Shown here one piece after another: positions 1-4,690 of a DNA stretch of 5,973 nucleotides. The DNA lies in assembly GCA_028706995.1 (NCBI GenBank), contig JAQTVR010000074.1, positions 1 through 5,973 on the forward strand, written 5' to 3'. The position numbers were made by a program, and so were the translations under genes. How positions within the stretch are numbered: position 1 is the stretch's first letter; each line of letters begins with the position of its first letter. The DNA is from Dehalococcoidales bacterium. GTDB taxonomy: Bacteria; Chloroflexota; Dehalococcoidia; Dehalococcoidales; UBA5627. The notes beneath the pieces are model-generated. The model saw nothing but the letters and a program-made list of their open reading frames with translations. It had not been told where the DNA came from and searched no databases.

Positions 1-1
1 T

Positions 2-214
2 GCCAGTAAACGTAAATGGTGGGTCGTTTTAGCCTTTGTAATCGCGGCTTTGATAACACCTACGATGGATCCTATAAACCAATCTATTATTGCTATCCCT
101 TTGCTTATTTTACTTGAATTAAGCATTATCCTTTCAAGGATGGTTTATAAAAAACGTGACACTATACCGGTAGATGGAACATCACCGCCGCCTGCATCTA
201 CAGTCAAAAAGTGA
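2..214 (+). CDS. tatC: Sec-independent protein translocase TatC, C-terminal end (5' truncated by window edge)
   Basis: Seen: an open frame from the window edge encodes 70 residues and ends in TGA at 212-214. It reads KRKWWVVLAFVIAALITP, then TMDPINQSIIAIPLLILLEL, then a short basic and Pro-rich tail (about 20 residues). Known: TatC, the multi-spanning inner-membrane receptor of the twin-arginine pathway, ends in two short membrane helices. These are joined by a conserved loop of the type TPTPDPxNQ, followed by an IPLxLLYEL helix. Here the loop is TPTMDPINQ, with Met for the usual second Pro. The visible part covers helices 5 and 6 and the cytoplasmic tail. The start, the family signature near the N-terminus and any tatA partner lie outside the window. 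Confidence rests on the loop and helix pattern alone. No hairpin terminator is visible directly after the stop. Confidence 0.9.
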   Translation, partial: ASKRKWWVVLAFVIAALITPTMDPINQSIIAIPLLILLELSIILSRMVYKKRDTIPVDGTSPPPASTVKK

Positions 215-287
215 TATAATATCCTGTAAAATTGTCAGTTAAATTAATAAAGAGCGACGTCGATATTCATTATCCGGAGCATATGGT

Positions 288-530
288 ATGGTTAACCAAT
301 ATTGCATATGTTATTCCTGCGGGATGGAAAGAGTATTCAGCCCGAATGAATTAGCCTGTGATATACTGGATGGCTGGTTTATCGTTTCCAGGTTTACCGG
401 TAAAAGTTCTGTAGCCAAGTATAATTTTTGCTCCTATTATTGTCTTCAGGAATGGATCATTTCTCAATCCTCCTGTGTTCCCGAAATCTTCATAAAATCC
501 ATAAATGAAGAAACTGGCAGTAATAATTAG
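288..530 (+). CDS. Small cysteine-rich protein, putative zinc-binding (FCS-type finger-like), unknown function
   Basis: I do not recognise this 80-residue protein as a named family. Seen: seven cysteines (C6, C8, C11, C24, C48, C52, C63). These include CYSCG (C8-x2-C11) near the start and FCSYYCLQEW (C48-x3-C52) about 37 residues later. A C-x2-C followed by an FCSxxC-L-x-x-W helix start is the look of FCS/MYM or treble-clef zinc fingers, so binding of one zinc ion is inferred. There is no signal peptide or membrane segment, so it is probably cytosolic. The ATG at 288 is chosen because GGAG at 276-279 sits 8 nt upstream. The ATG at 283 is out of frame. It lies 73 nt after tatC and is followed within 6 nt by a hairpin with a T-run (536-594), which fits a short transcript ending here. 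The intact frame, good ribosome binding site and ordered cysteine pattern argue for a real gene. Confidence 0.62.
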   Translation: MVNQYCICYSCGMERVFSPNELACDILDGWFIVSRFTGKSSVAKYNFCSYYCLQEWIISQSSCVPEIFIKSINEETGSNN

Positions 531-535
531 AAAAT

Positions 536-594
536 AGCAGGTCCTTCTAAGCTGGATGGAAACCATAGCTGAAAAACCTGCTTTATTATTTTTT
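536..594 (+). terminator. Hairpin with T-run after the small Cys-rich gene; possible attenuator of the next gene
   Basis: Seen: AGCAGGT (536-542) pairs perfectly with ACCTGCT (576-582). Inside, AGCT (550-553) and ATGG (556-559) pair with CCAT (563-566) and AGCT (567-570) around an AAA loop, with two bulged G. A T-rich run (582-594, ending in T6) follows. This is the layout of an intrinsic terminator with an interrupted stem. It starts 5 nt after the stop of the upstream gene. The T-run touches the G6 Shine-Dalgarno of the gene at 611, so the downstream gene must be read through it or be transcribed from a promoter upstream or inside it. Confidence 0.55.
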
Positions 595-600
595 GGGGGG
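595..600 (+). promoter_or_regulatory. G6 ribosome binding site that decides the start of the AIR synthase gene
   Basis: GGGGGG ends 10 nt before the ATG at 611. The alternative in-frame TTG at 593 overlaps the T-run of the hairpin and has only T/A-rich sequence upstream, so the ATG is preferred. The gene after this one (nadA) has a similar G5 run (1728-1732), also 10 nt before its GTG start. This suggests that G-runs act as Shine-Dalgarno sites in this operon, probably with some G-U pairing to the CCUCC anti-SD. Confidence 0.6.
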
Positions 601-610
601 TATTCATAGA

Positions 611-1675
611 ATGAGCGAGATTCCGGAGATCGGCAAAATATCGGCGGGAATTTTCAGCGAGCTTATCTTTCCCAGGCTGGGGGCTAAGAGCAAGGATGTT
701 CTGGTCGGGCCTATGCATGGAGTCGATGTCGGAATTGCCGAGATCGGTGGTAAGGCGGTATCGTTCACCTGCGATCCGGTATTTATCGTTCCCGAATATG
801 GCTGGGAGAGGGCGGCATGGTTTGCCATTAATATTCTGGCTTCTGATGCCGTCACCTGCGGGTTACCGCCGCGTTATCTATCTATAGATTTAAACCTGCC
901 TATGGCTATTACCAAAGACCAGTTGGAAATCGTCTGGAAGGTGATACATTCCGAGTGCGAGAGGATGGGGATTTCCATCATCACCGGGCATACGGGCAGA
1001 TATGAAAATTGCCAGTATCCGATGGTGGGTGGGGCAACGGTAATCGGAGTGGGTGAGAAAGATAAATATGTTACCCCGGGTTTTATACGTGCGGGAGATA
1101 AAATAATCGTTACCAAGGGGCCGGCTATAGAGGCGACAGGCATATTTGCCGCGATGTTACCCTGTCTCCTGGAAAAAGAATTCGGCAAGGCGTTCAGCGT
1201 TAAGGCACAGGAGATCTTCTATAATATGACGGTGGTGGAAGACGCCATGATTGCCGTCAGTGTCGGCGTCAGGGAGGACGGGATTACGGCTATGCATGAT
1301 GCTACGGAGTGCGGGATATGGGGCGGGTTGTATGAAGTGGCGCAGGCTGCAGGACTGGGTGTGCGGGTGGAACAGGAGAAGATCGTGGTCATGGATGGAG
1401 TCCTGGAGATATGCCGGTATTTCGGGATAGACCCATACGCCTCCATAAGCGAAGGGACACTGATTATCGCCTGCAAACCTCATAAAGCGGATGCAGTAGT
1501 CACAGCACTGGCTAAGAAAGGCATAGCTTCATCGGTAGTAGGTGAATTTATTAAACCGGAAGAAGGAATGATACTGGTGAAAGAGGGCAAGAAATCTGAA
1601 CTGAAGCACCCTATCGTCGATCCTTTCTGGAAGGCCTTCTACGATGCCCTTGAAAGATATAAATCTTTTTTGTAA
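611..1675 (+). CDS. AIR synthase-related protein, HypE-like (COG0309-type), precise substrate unknown
   Basis: A 354-residue member of the PurM/HypE/SelD/ThiL superfamily of ATP-using enzymes that act through phosphoryl or carbamoyl intermediates. Seen: an N-terminal half with GVDVGI (37-42, the usual GDDAAV position), SFTCDPVF (51-58, the TTDSFV position), ASDAVTCGLPPRYLSIDL (77-94, the NDLAVMGA-xPxYLSL position) and GHTGRYE (126-132) leading to GGATVIGVG (140-148). The C-terminal half has GDKIIVTKG (162-170) and MHDATECGIWGGLYEVA (228-244). This matches the nucleotide-binding fold of hydrogenase maturation factor HypE and archaeal AIR synthase-like proteins. Oddities: the C-terminus is ERYKSFL, without the PRIC-type cysteine tail that HypE carries its carbamoyl/cyano group on. 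DATECG also has Cys where Gly is usual. No hydrogenase or other hyp gene is in the window. The true role is therefore open; HypE itself is unlikely. It is first of five co-directional genes, 67 nt before nadA. An ATG start at 611 is used. Confidence 0.88.
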   Translation: MSEIPEIGKISAGIFSELIFPRLGAKSKDVLVGPMHGVDVGIAEIGGKAVSFTCDPVFIVPEYGWERAAWFAINILASDAVTCGLPPRYLSIDLNLPMAITKDQLEIVWKVIHSECERMGISIITGHTGRYENCQYPMVGGATVIGVGEKDKYVTPGFIRAGDKIIVTKGPAIEATGIFAAMLPCLLEKEFGKAFSVKAQEIFYNMTVVEDAMIAVSVGVREDGITAMHDATECGIWGGLYEVAQAAGLGVRVEQEKIVVMDGVLEICRYFGIDPYASISEGTLIIACKPHKADAVVTALAKKGIASSVVGEFIKPEEGMILVKEGKKSELKHPIVDPFWKAFYDALERYKSFL

Positions 1676-1727
1676 ATTAATGAACGCGATTAGATAAATA
1701 GAGGGAATTAGGATATAGTTATTAAGC

Positions 1728-1732
1728 GGGGG
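1728..1732 (+). promoter_or_regulatory. G5 ribosome binding site of nadA
   Basis: GGGGG lies 10 nt before the GTG at 1743 and supports that start. No ATG is available close by in frame. The same G-run type and spacing precede the gene at 611. Confidence 0.5.
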
Positions 1733-1742
1733 TTAACAACAG

Positions 1743-2660
1743 GTGGAAAGTAGCAATGCCGGTCTGGCCGATAAAATCCAGTCTTTGAAGAGAGAAAAGA
1801 ATGCTATAATTCTTGCTCACAATTATCAGTTAGGCGAGGTTCAGGATGTAGCCGATTTTGTCGGGGATTCGCTGGAACTCAGCCAGCAGGCTGCTCGGAC
1901 TCAAGCTGAGGTTATCGTATTCTGCGGTGTTCACTTTATGGCAGAAACGGCTTCTATTCTCTCTCCCGATAAGATCGTCTTATTACCCGAAGTTAATGCC
2001 GGTTGCCCCATGGCGAATATGATCACCGCCGAAAAACTGCGTCAAAAGAAAAAAGAGCTTCCGCAGGCAACGGTGGTCTCTTACATTAATACGACTGCGG
2101 CTGTGAAAGCCGAATCCGACCTCTGCTGTACCTCTACCAATGCCGTTGACCTGGTTGCCGGACTGGAAAACGAGCAGATATTGTTTGTTCCTGATAAATA
2201 TCTGGGTCTTTATGTATCATCCAGGGTAAAAGGGAAAAAAATAACGCTATGGCCCGGGTTTTGCCCGGTTCATGCCGGCATAAAACCCGGGCATATTCTT
2301 AAACTTAAAAAAGAATATCCGCTGGCAAAGGTGGTCGTCCATCCGGAGTGCCGTCCGGAGGTGATCGAAATCGCCGACGAAGTCTTGAGCACCGGTGGTA
2401 TGTGCCGTTATGCGAAGCTGGAGGGAGTGACCCAGATGATAGTCGGCACCGAAATAGGCATCATCCATAGAATGCAGAAAGAGAATCCGGGGAAGTTATT
2501 CATACCGGTTTTCAAGCAGGCAGTATGTCCGACAATGAAGATGATAACACTGGACAAGATAATCAGGTCTTTAGAAACCCTGTCTCCCGAGGTAAAAGTG
2601 CCTGAAGATATCAGGGTAAAAGCCATAGGGGCGGTAAACAGGATGCTTGAAATTTGCTGA
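1743..2660 (+). CDS. nadA: Quinolinate synthase NadA
   Basis: NadA condenses iminoaspartate with dihydroxyacetone phosphate to quinolinate in de novo NAD synthesis, using an oxygen-sensitive [4Fe-4S] cluster in the cytosol. Seen: 305 residues from GTG, close to the roughly 300-residue length of the short thermophile/anaerobe form. Three similar domains are recognisable by ILAHNYQ (23-29), VGDSLELSQQA (40-50), NAGCPMANM (85-93), VVSYINTTA (111-119), SSRVKG (159-164), WPGFCPVH (170-177), HPECRPEV (200-207), GTEIGIIHRM (235-244) and CPTMKM (262-267). The cluster ligands are C88, C174 and C262. Active-site residues by alignment with the Thermotoga enzyme are H26, Y28, Y114, N116, H200 and E202, all present. 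No C-terminal CxxCxxC variant is seen. nadB and nadC, or aspartate dehydrogenase as the iminoaspartate source, are not in the window. cutA follows after 18 nt, so they are probably co-transcribed. An 11-bp inverted repeat lies inside the gene at 2252-2292. Confidence 0.98.
   Translation: MESSNAGLADKIQSLKREKNAIILAHNYQLGEVQDVADFVGDSLELSQQAARTQAEVIVFCGVHFMAETASILSPDKIVLLPEVNAGCPMANMITAEKLRQKKKELPQATVVSYINTTAAVKAESDLCCTSTNAVDLVAGLENEQILFVPDKYLGLYVSSRVKGKKITLWPGFCPVHAGIKPGHILKLKKEYPLAKVVVHPECRPEVIEIADEVLSTGGMCRYAKLEGVTQMIVGTEIGIIHRMQKENPGKLFIPVFKQAVCPTMKMITLDKIIRSLETLSPEVKVPEDIRVKAIGAVNRMLEIC
2252..2292. repeat. Perfect 11-bp inverted repeat with an inner 10-bp palindrome, inside nadA
   Basis: GCCCGGGTTTT (2252-2262) is the exact reverse complement of AAAACCCGGGC (2282-2292). 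The 19-nt loop contains the perfect palindrome ATGCCGGCAT (2272-2281). In RNA it would form a strong hairpin within the coding region, with the codon of the Fe-S ligand C174 (2262-2264) at the top of the 5' arm. It may be a chance product of GC-rich Pro/Gly codons. No T-run follows it, so it is not an intrinsic terminator. Confidence 0.7.
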
Positions 2661-2678
2661 TATTCAAAGGGTGGCTAA

Positions 2679-3002
2679 ATGGCAAATTCGAAGTATATAG
2701 TTATCTTTATTACCACAGAAGCCGGCGAGGAAGCAAAACTTATCGCCAGGGTGTTGCTGGAGCAGAGGAAAGCGGCATGTATCAACATAGTTAACGGTGT
2801 TAGCTCTTTGTTCTGGTGGCAGGAAAAAATAGATTCGGCTCGTGAAAGTATGCTGATAGTCAAGACCCGAGCGTCACTATTAGATGATGTCATCCAGATA
2901 GTCAAAGAGATTCATTCCAATGACGTTCCTGAAATAATCGCATTTCCTATAATCGGTGGAAATGAGGACTATCTGGAATGGATAGGAAAAGAAGTATTCT
3001 AG
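2679..3002 (+). CDS. cutA: Divalent cation tolerance protein CutA (CutA1 family)
   Basis: CutA is a small trimeric protein with a ferredoxin-like fold, first linked to copper tolerance in E. coli. Its molecular role is still poorly defined, and a PII-like signalling role has been suggested from the fold. Seen: 107 residues, the usual length, with VIFITTEAGEEA (8-19), ARVLLEQRKAACINIVNGV (23-41, including the conserved Cys at C34), SSLFWWQEKID (42-52, the SxYxWxGKIE position), LIVKTR (59-64) and PEIIAFPIIGGNEDYLEWI (84-102). Odd: the hallmark HPYEVPE reads HSNDVPE (79-85). His79 and Glu85 are kept but Pro, Tyr and Glu are changed. The ATG at 2679 is supported by AAAGGGTGG (2666-2674) just upstream. 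It sits 18 nt after nadA and 37 nt before cysE in the same direction. There is no signal peptide, so a cytosolic location is expected. Confidence 0.95.
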   Translation: MANSKYIVIFITTEAGEEAKLIARVLLEQRKAACINIVNGVSSLFWWQEKIDSARESMLIVKTRASLLDDVIQIVKEIHSNDVPEIIAFPIIGGNEDYLEWIGKEVF

Positions 3003-3039
3003 AAGAATATGTGGTATATTACTGGACAAATATAAAATC

Positions 3040-3747
3040 ATGTTTAAACGAATTGCAGAAGACGTTAAAACTGTTTTTAATGGAGATCCCGCTGCGCGGA
3101 GTGTCATAGAGGTCTTGACCTGCTATCCGGGATTACATGCCCTTTGGGGTCATCGTATTTCTCATTTTATGTGGAATCACCACCTGCGCTACCCTGCCCG
3201 CCTTTTATCGCACTGGACGCGCTTCTTTACTGCTATCGAAATCCACCCGGGAGCAAAAATAGGACGCCGTTTCTTTATCGATCATGGCTCGGGAGTGGTA
3301 ATAGGGGAAACAGCCGAGATCGGTGAAGATGTCCTTATATACCAGGGAGTGGTACTGGGCGGTACAAGTCTCAACAAGGGGAAACGTCATCCAACTATAG
3401 GGAATAACGTAGTTATCGGCACCGGTGCCGTGGTACTGGGAGCTATTACTATCGGCGATGGTGCTAAAATCGGCTCCGGTTCTGTCGTTATCAGGCCGGT
3501 TCCGCCGGGCGCAACTGTCGTCGGTATACCCGGCAGGGTGGTGGATGAACATCATAAGCCGTTATTGGATTTGGAGCACGGCAATTTACCCGATCCCATG
3601 GCCGATGTTATCAGGCTGGTATTGAATGAACAATCGAAGCTGGAGGATCGCATTAAAAAAATCGAATCCACTACTGGCATAGAAGTACCGCGAGACGAAT
3701 TAAAACAGAAAATTAGAGAAGTAATGAAAGAATTCGAACAGGAATGA
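3040..3747 (+). CDS. cysE: Serine O-acetyltransferase CysE
   Basis: Transfers acetyl from acetyl-CoA to L-serine, giving O-acetylserine, the carbon skeleton used by cysteine synthase. Seen: 235 residues. A short N-terminal helical part has DPAARS (16-21) and CYPGLHAL (28-35). A left-handed beta-helix of hexapeptide repeats runs from about 66 to 168, with IEIHPGAKIG (66-75), FIDHGSGVVIGETAEIG (79-95), GVVLGGTSLNKGKRHPTIG (103-121) and GAKIGSGSVV (141-150). The end is VPPGATVVGIPGRVV (154-168). The catalytic His is H82, with E67 in the place of the Asp of E. coli, as in Bacillus-type enzymes. The large N-terminal domain of the E. coli enzyme (about 273 residues) is absent. After the helix comes a tail of about 65 residues whose last 40 are highly charged and probably helical or coiled-coil. 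The ATG at 3040 has no good Shine-Dalgarno and an AT-rich leader, so expression may be weak or coupled. The stop overlaps the next gene. Confidence 0.97.
   Translation: MFKRIAEDVKTVFNGDPAARSVIEVLTCYPGLHALWGHRISHFMWNHHLRYPARLLSHWTRFFTAIEIHPGAKIGRRFFIDHGSGVVIGETAEIGEDVLIYQGVVLGGTSLNKGKRHPTIGNNVVIGTGAVVLGAITIGDGAKIGSGSVVIRPVPPGATVVGIPGRVVDEHHKPLLDLEHGNLPDPMADVIRLVLNEQSKLEDRIKKIESTTGIEVPRDELKQKIREVMKEFEQE
3740..3743 (+). promoter_or_regulatory. AGGA ribosome binding site inside the end of cysE, favouring the second ATG of the NIL gene
   Basis: AGGA at 3740-3743 directly touches the ATG at 3744, leaving no spacer, but is 6 nt before the in-frame ATG at 3750. The latter spacing is workable, so 3750 is preferred. 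Either start gives translational coupling to cysE, whose stop codon is 3745-3747. Confidence 0.5.
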
Positions 3748-3749
3748 TT

Positions 3750-3974
3750 ATGGTAAAGAAAAGGGTAATTTTCACTATTCCCCGGGATATGCTTTTAGAA
3801 CCAATATTATACACCATTAACCAGCAATACGATGTCAAGGTCAGTGTTTATGGATCTGAAGTAACCGACAATCATGGTGTAATGAGGCTGGAAGTGGAAG
3901 GGGAAGAAAAGCAGATAGAAGAAGGGCTTGCCTGGTCAATGGCGAGAGGAATTCGTGTAGAACCGGTTAATTAG
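3750..3974 (+). CDS. Stand-alone NIL domain protein
   Basis: A 74-residue protein made of little more than one NIL domain. This ACT-like alpha/beta fold is best known as the methionine-sensing C-terminal domain of the MetN transporter ATPase. It also occurs fused to ferredoxin domains in proteins needed for sulfide assimilation into homocysteine in some methanogens. Seen: VKKRVIFTIPRDMLLEPILY (2-21) is the typical first strand and helix (xVxLTFPxExxxEPIIY). Then come YDVKVSVYGSEVTDNHGVMR and LEVEGEEKQIEEGLAWSMAR, ending GIRVEPVN. Start: ATG 3750 is preferred over ATG 3744 (two residues longer) on ribosome-binding-site spacing. It directly follows or overlaps cysE, so a part in sulfur amino acid metabolism, perhaps as a ligand sensor or partner of CysE, is inferred from context. 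A direct enzymatic role is unlikely given the size. There is no membrane segment. Confidence 0.9.
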   Translation: MVKKRVIFTIPRDMLLEPILYTINQQYDVKVSVYGSEVTDNHGVMRLEVEGEEKQIEEGLAWSMARGIRVEPVN

Positions 3975-4006
3975 CCAATATATATGATATTTATGACTAA
4001 AATCAC

Positions 4007-4035
4007 TTTATCCGGCGGTCTCGCCTGTTTATAAT
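4007..4035 (+). promoter_or_regulatory. Candidate sigma-70-type promoter for the DUF5661 gene
   Basis: A perfect TATAAT (4030-4035) lies 17 nt after TTTATC (4007-4012, three of six matches to TTGACA). It sits 36 nt before the ATG at 4072, in the 97-nt gap between the NIL gene and the DUF5661 gene. GGCG and CGCC (4014-4017 and 4022-4025) form a short inverted repeat inside the spacer. This could be a protein site or a weak 4-bp terminator stem of the upstream operon. Confidence 0.42.
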
Positions 4036-4056
4036 AAGCTGGTAATCAAATAAAAC

Positions 4057-4063
4057 AGGAGGT
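4057..4063 (+). promoter_or_regulatory. Strong ribosome binding site AGGAGGT of the DUF5661 gene
   Basis: A full-match Shine-Dalgarno AGGAGGT is placed 8 nt before ATG 4072. It is the strongest plus-strand site in the window and suggests that this gene is well translated compared with the preceding operon. Confidence 0.8.
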
Positions 4064-4071
4064 AATCTACT

Positions 4072-4335
4072 ATGAGCGTGGAAAAACATTTCACTACTGA
4101 AGAAGCCAGGGATATCGGTGAAGAACTTGGCATCGATTGGAAGCGGTTCGATGTCGAGCAGTTCAGGATGGGCCTGGATGTAGAATTAGAGCATGGACTG
4201 GTAGATCTTCATACGAATGTTACCGATGATGACCCGATTATGACCGGAAAAATCACCCTGGCTCATTTAAACGAGTTCTCCGATTATTACACCCGCCTTT
4301 ATGAGATGGAAGAAGAGGCGGAAAGCGAACTCTAA
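4072..4335 (+). CDS. DUF5661 family protein, unknown function
   Basis: A small acidic cytosolic protein of 87 residues. Seen: HFTTEEARDIGEELGIDW (6-23), FDVEQFRMGLDVELEHG (26-42), TNVTDDDPIMTGKITLAHL (48-66) and NEFSDYYTRLYEMEEEA (67-83). I recall this as the DUF5661 pattern: an EARxIGExLGIDW helix, then FRxGxDVELEHG, then TNVTxDDPxxTGKIxLAHLxExPDYYxRL. The conserved His/Asp/Glu residues (H41, D52-D54, H65) could bind a metal or a ligand, but no function is established to my knowledge. It has its own probable promoter (4007-4035) and a strong AGGAGGT 8 nt upstream of the ATG. Its stop codon (4333-4335) overlaps the stop of the converging methyltransferase relic. The family call comes from memory of the motif pattern; an HMM match would confirm it. 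Confidence 0.85.
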   Translation: MSVEKHFTTEEARDIGEELGIDWKRFDVEQFRMGLDVELEHGLVDLHTNVTDDDPIMTGKITLAHLNEFSDYYTRLYEMEEEAESEL

Positions 4336-4689
4336 ATTAAGACATACTGTCGCTTTTCCGCCACTATCCCCGCTATGGCTTTCTTATCTTCGAAGATGCC
4401 CTCGTGATATCGCAGACATCTGAAATCGTCAAACATCTCCAGTAGCTCATTATGTTTTAATTCTAATACCGGTAGATTCAGCCCGTTCCAAAGCCGTTTT
4501 TACAGCTTCTGTAGAATATTCTACCCCTTCGACGTCGAAGCCCTTCTTTGCCGGGTACAGGGCATTACGCCCACTCCCCATAGCGATATCCAGTGCCTTG
4601 CCTCGGGGCAGTAGAGCTATGTTTCCAATCAGAAAGGGGGAAGGTTCCAGATCGTTATGTGTATGCACTTTTTAACCGTCCCATTACAT
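4332..4689 (-). pseudogene. Decayed class I SAM-dependent methyltransferase (internal deletion, frameshift, early stops)
   Basis: Two pieces of one methyltransferase family are seen on the minus strand. The N-terminal piece (4668 down to a TAA at 4450) carries LEPSPFLIGNIALLPRG and the SAM-binding motif I ALDIAMGSGRNAL, then GFDVEGVEYSTEAV and ERAESTGIRIKT. The C-terminal piece (4460 to a TAG at 4332) is one frame over and reads LKHNELLEMFDDFRCLRYHE, then GIFEDKKAIAGIVAEK. Relatives of this type run from AxxxGIxIxT through roughly 80 to 100 residues to LKPNELLxxFxDFRVLRYxE, so the middle third (motifs II to IV) appears lost at about 4450-4460. The likely original start is ATG 4689, only 1 nt after the stop of the upstream gene. 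It would read M-stop-W-D-G-stop-K-V-H, where WD is typical of the family start. The only remaining start for the N-terminal piece is GTG 4668. The product would lack the substrate pocket. A short real protein cannot be fully excluded. Confidence 0.78.
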
Positions 4690-4690
4690 T

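Noticed and set aside
215..237. TATAAT at 215-220 and TTGTCA at 232-237 as a promoter for the small Cys-rich gene
   Set aside because: The TATAAT has no -35-like sequence at 16-18 nt upstream. The TTGTCA has no -10-like box at 16-18 nt downstream. They do not combine into one promoter.
593..610. Upstream TTG start adding six residues to the AIR synthase-like protein
   Set aside because: It lies in the T-run of the hairpin, overlaps the G-run and has no Shine-Dalgarno. The ATG at 611 is correctly spaced from GGGGGG.
1714..1719. TATAGT before nadA as a promoter
   Set aside because: The matching -35 position has only about two of six consensus bases, and the gap fits simple co-transcription with the upstream gene.
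2342..2359. Repeated TCCGGA (2342-2347 and 2354-2359) in nadA
   Set aside because: It arises from Pro-Glu codons in HPECRPE, and the 6-bp palindrome twice in a row is expected from codon use. There is no further structure.
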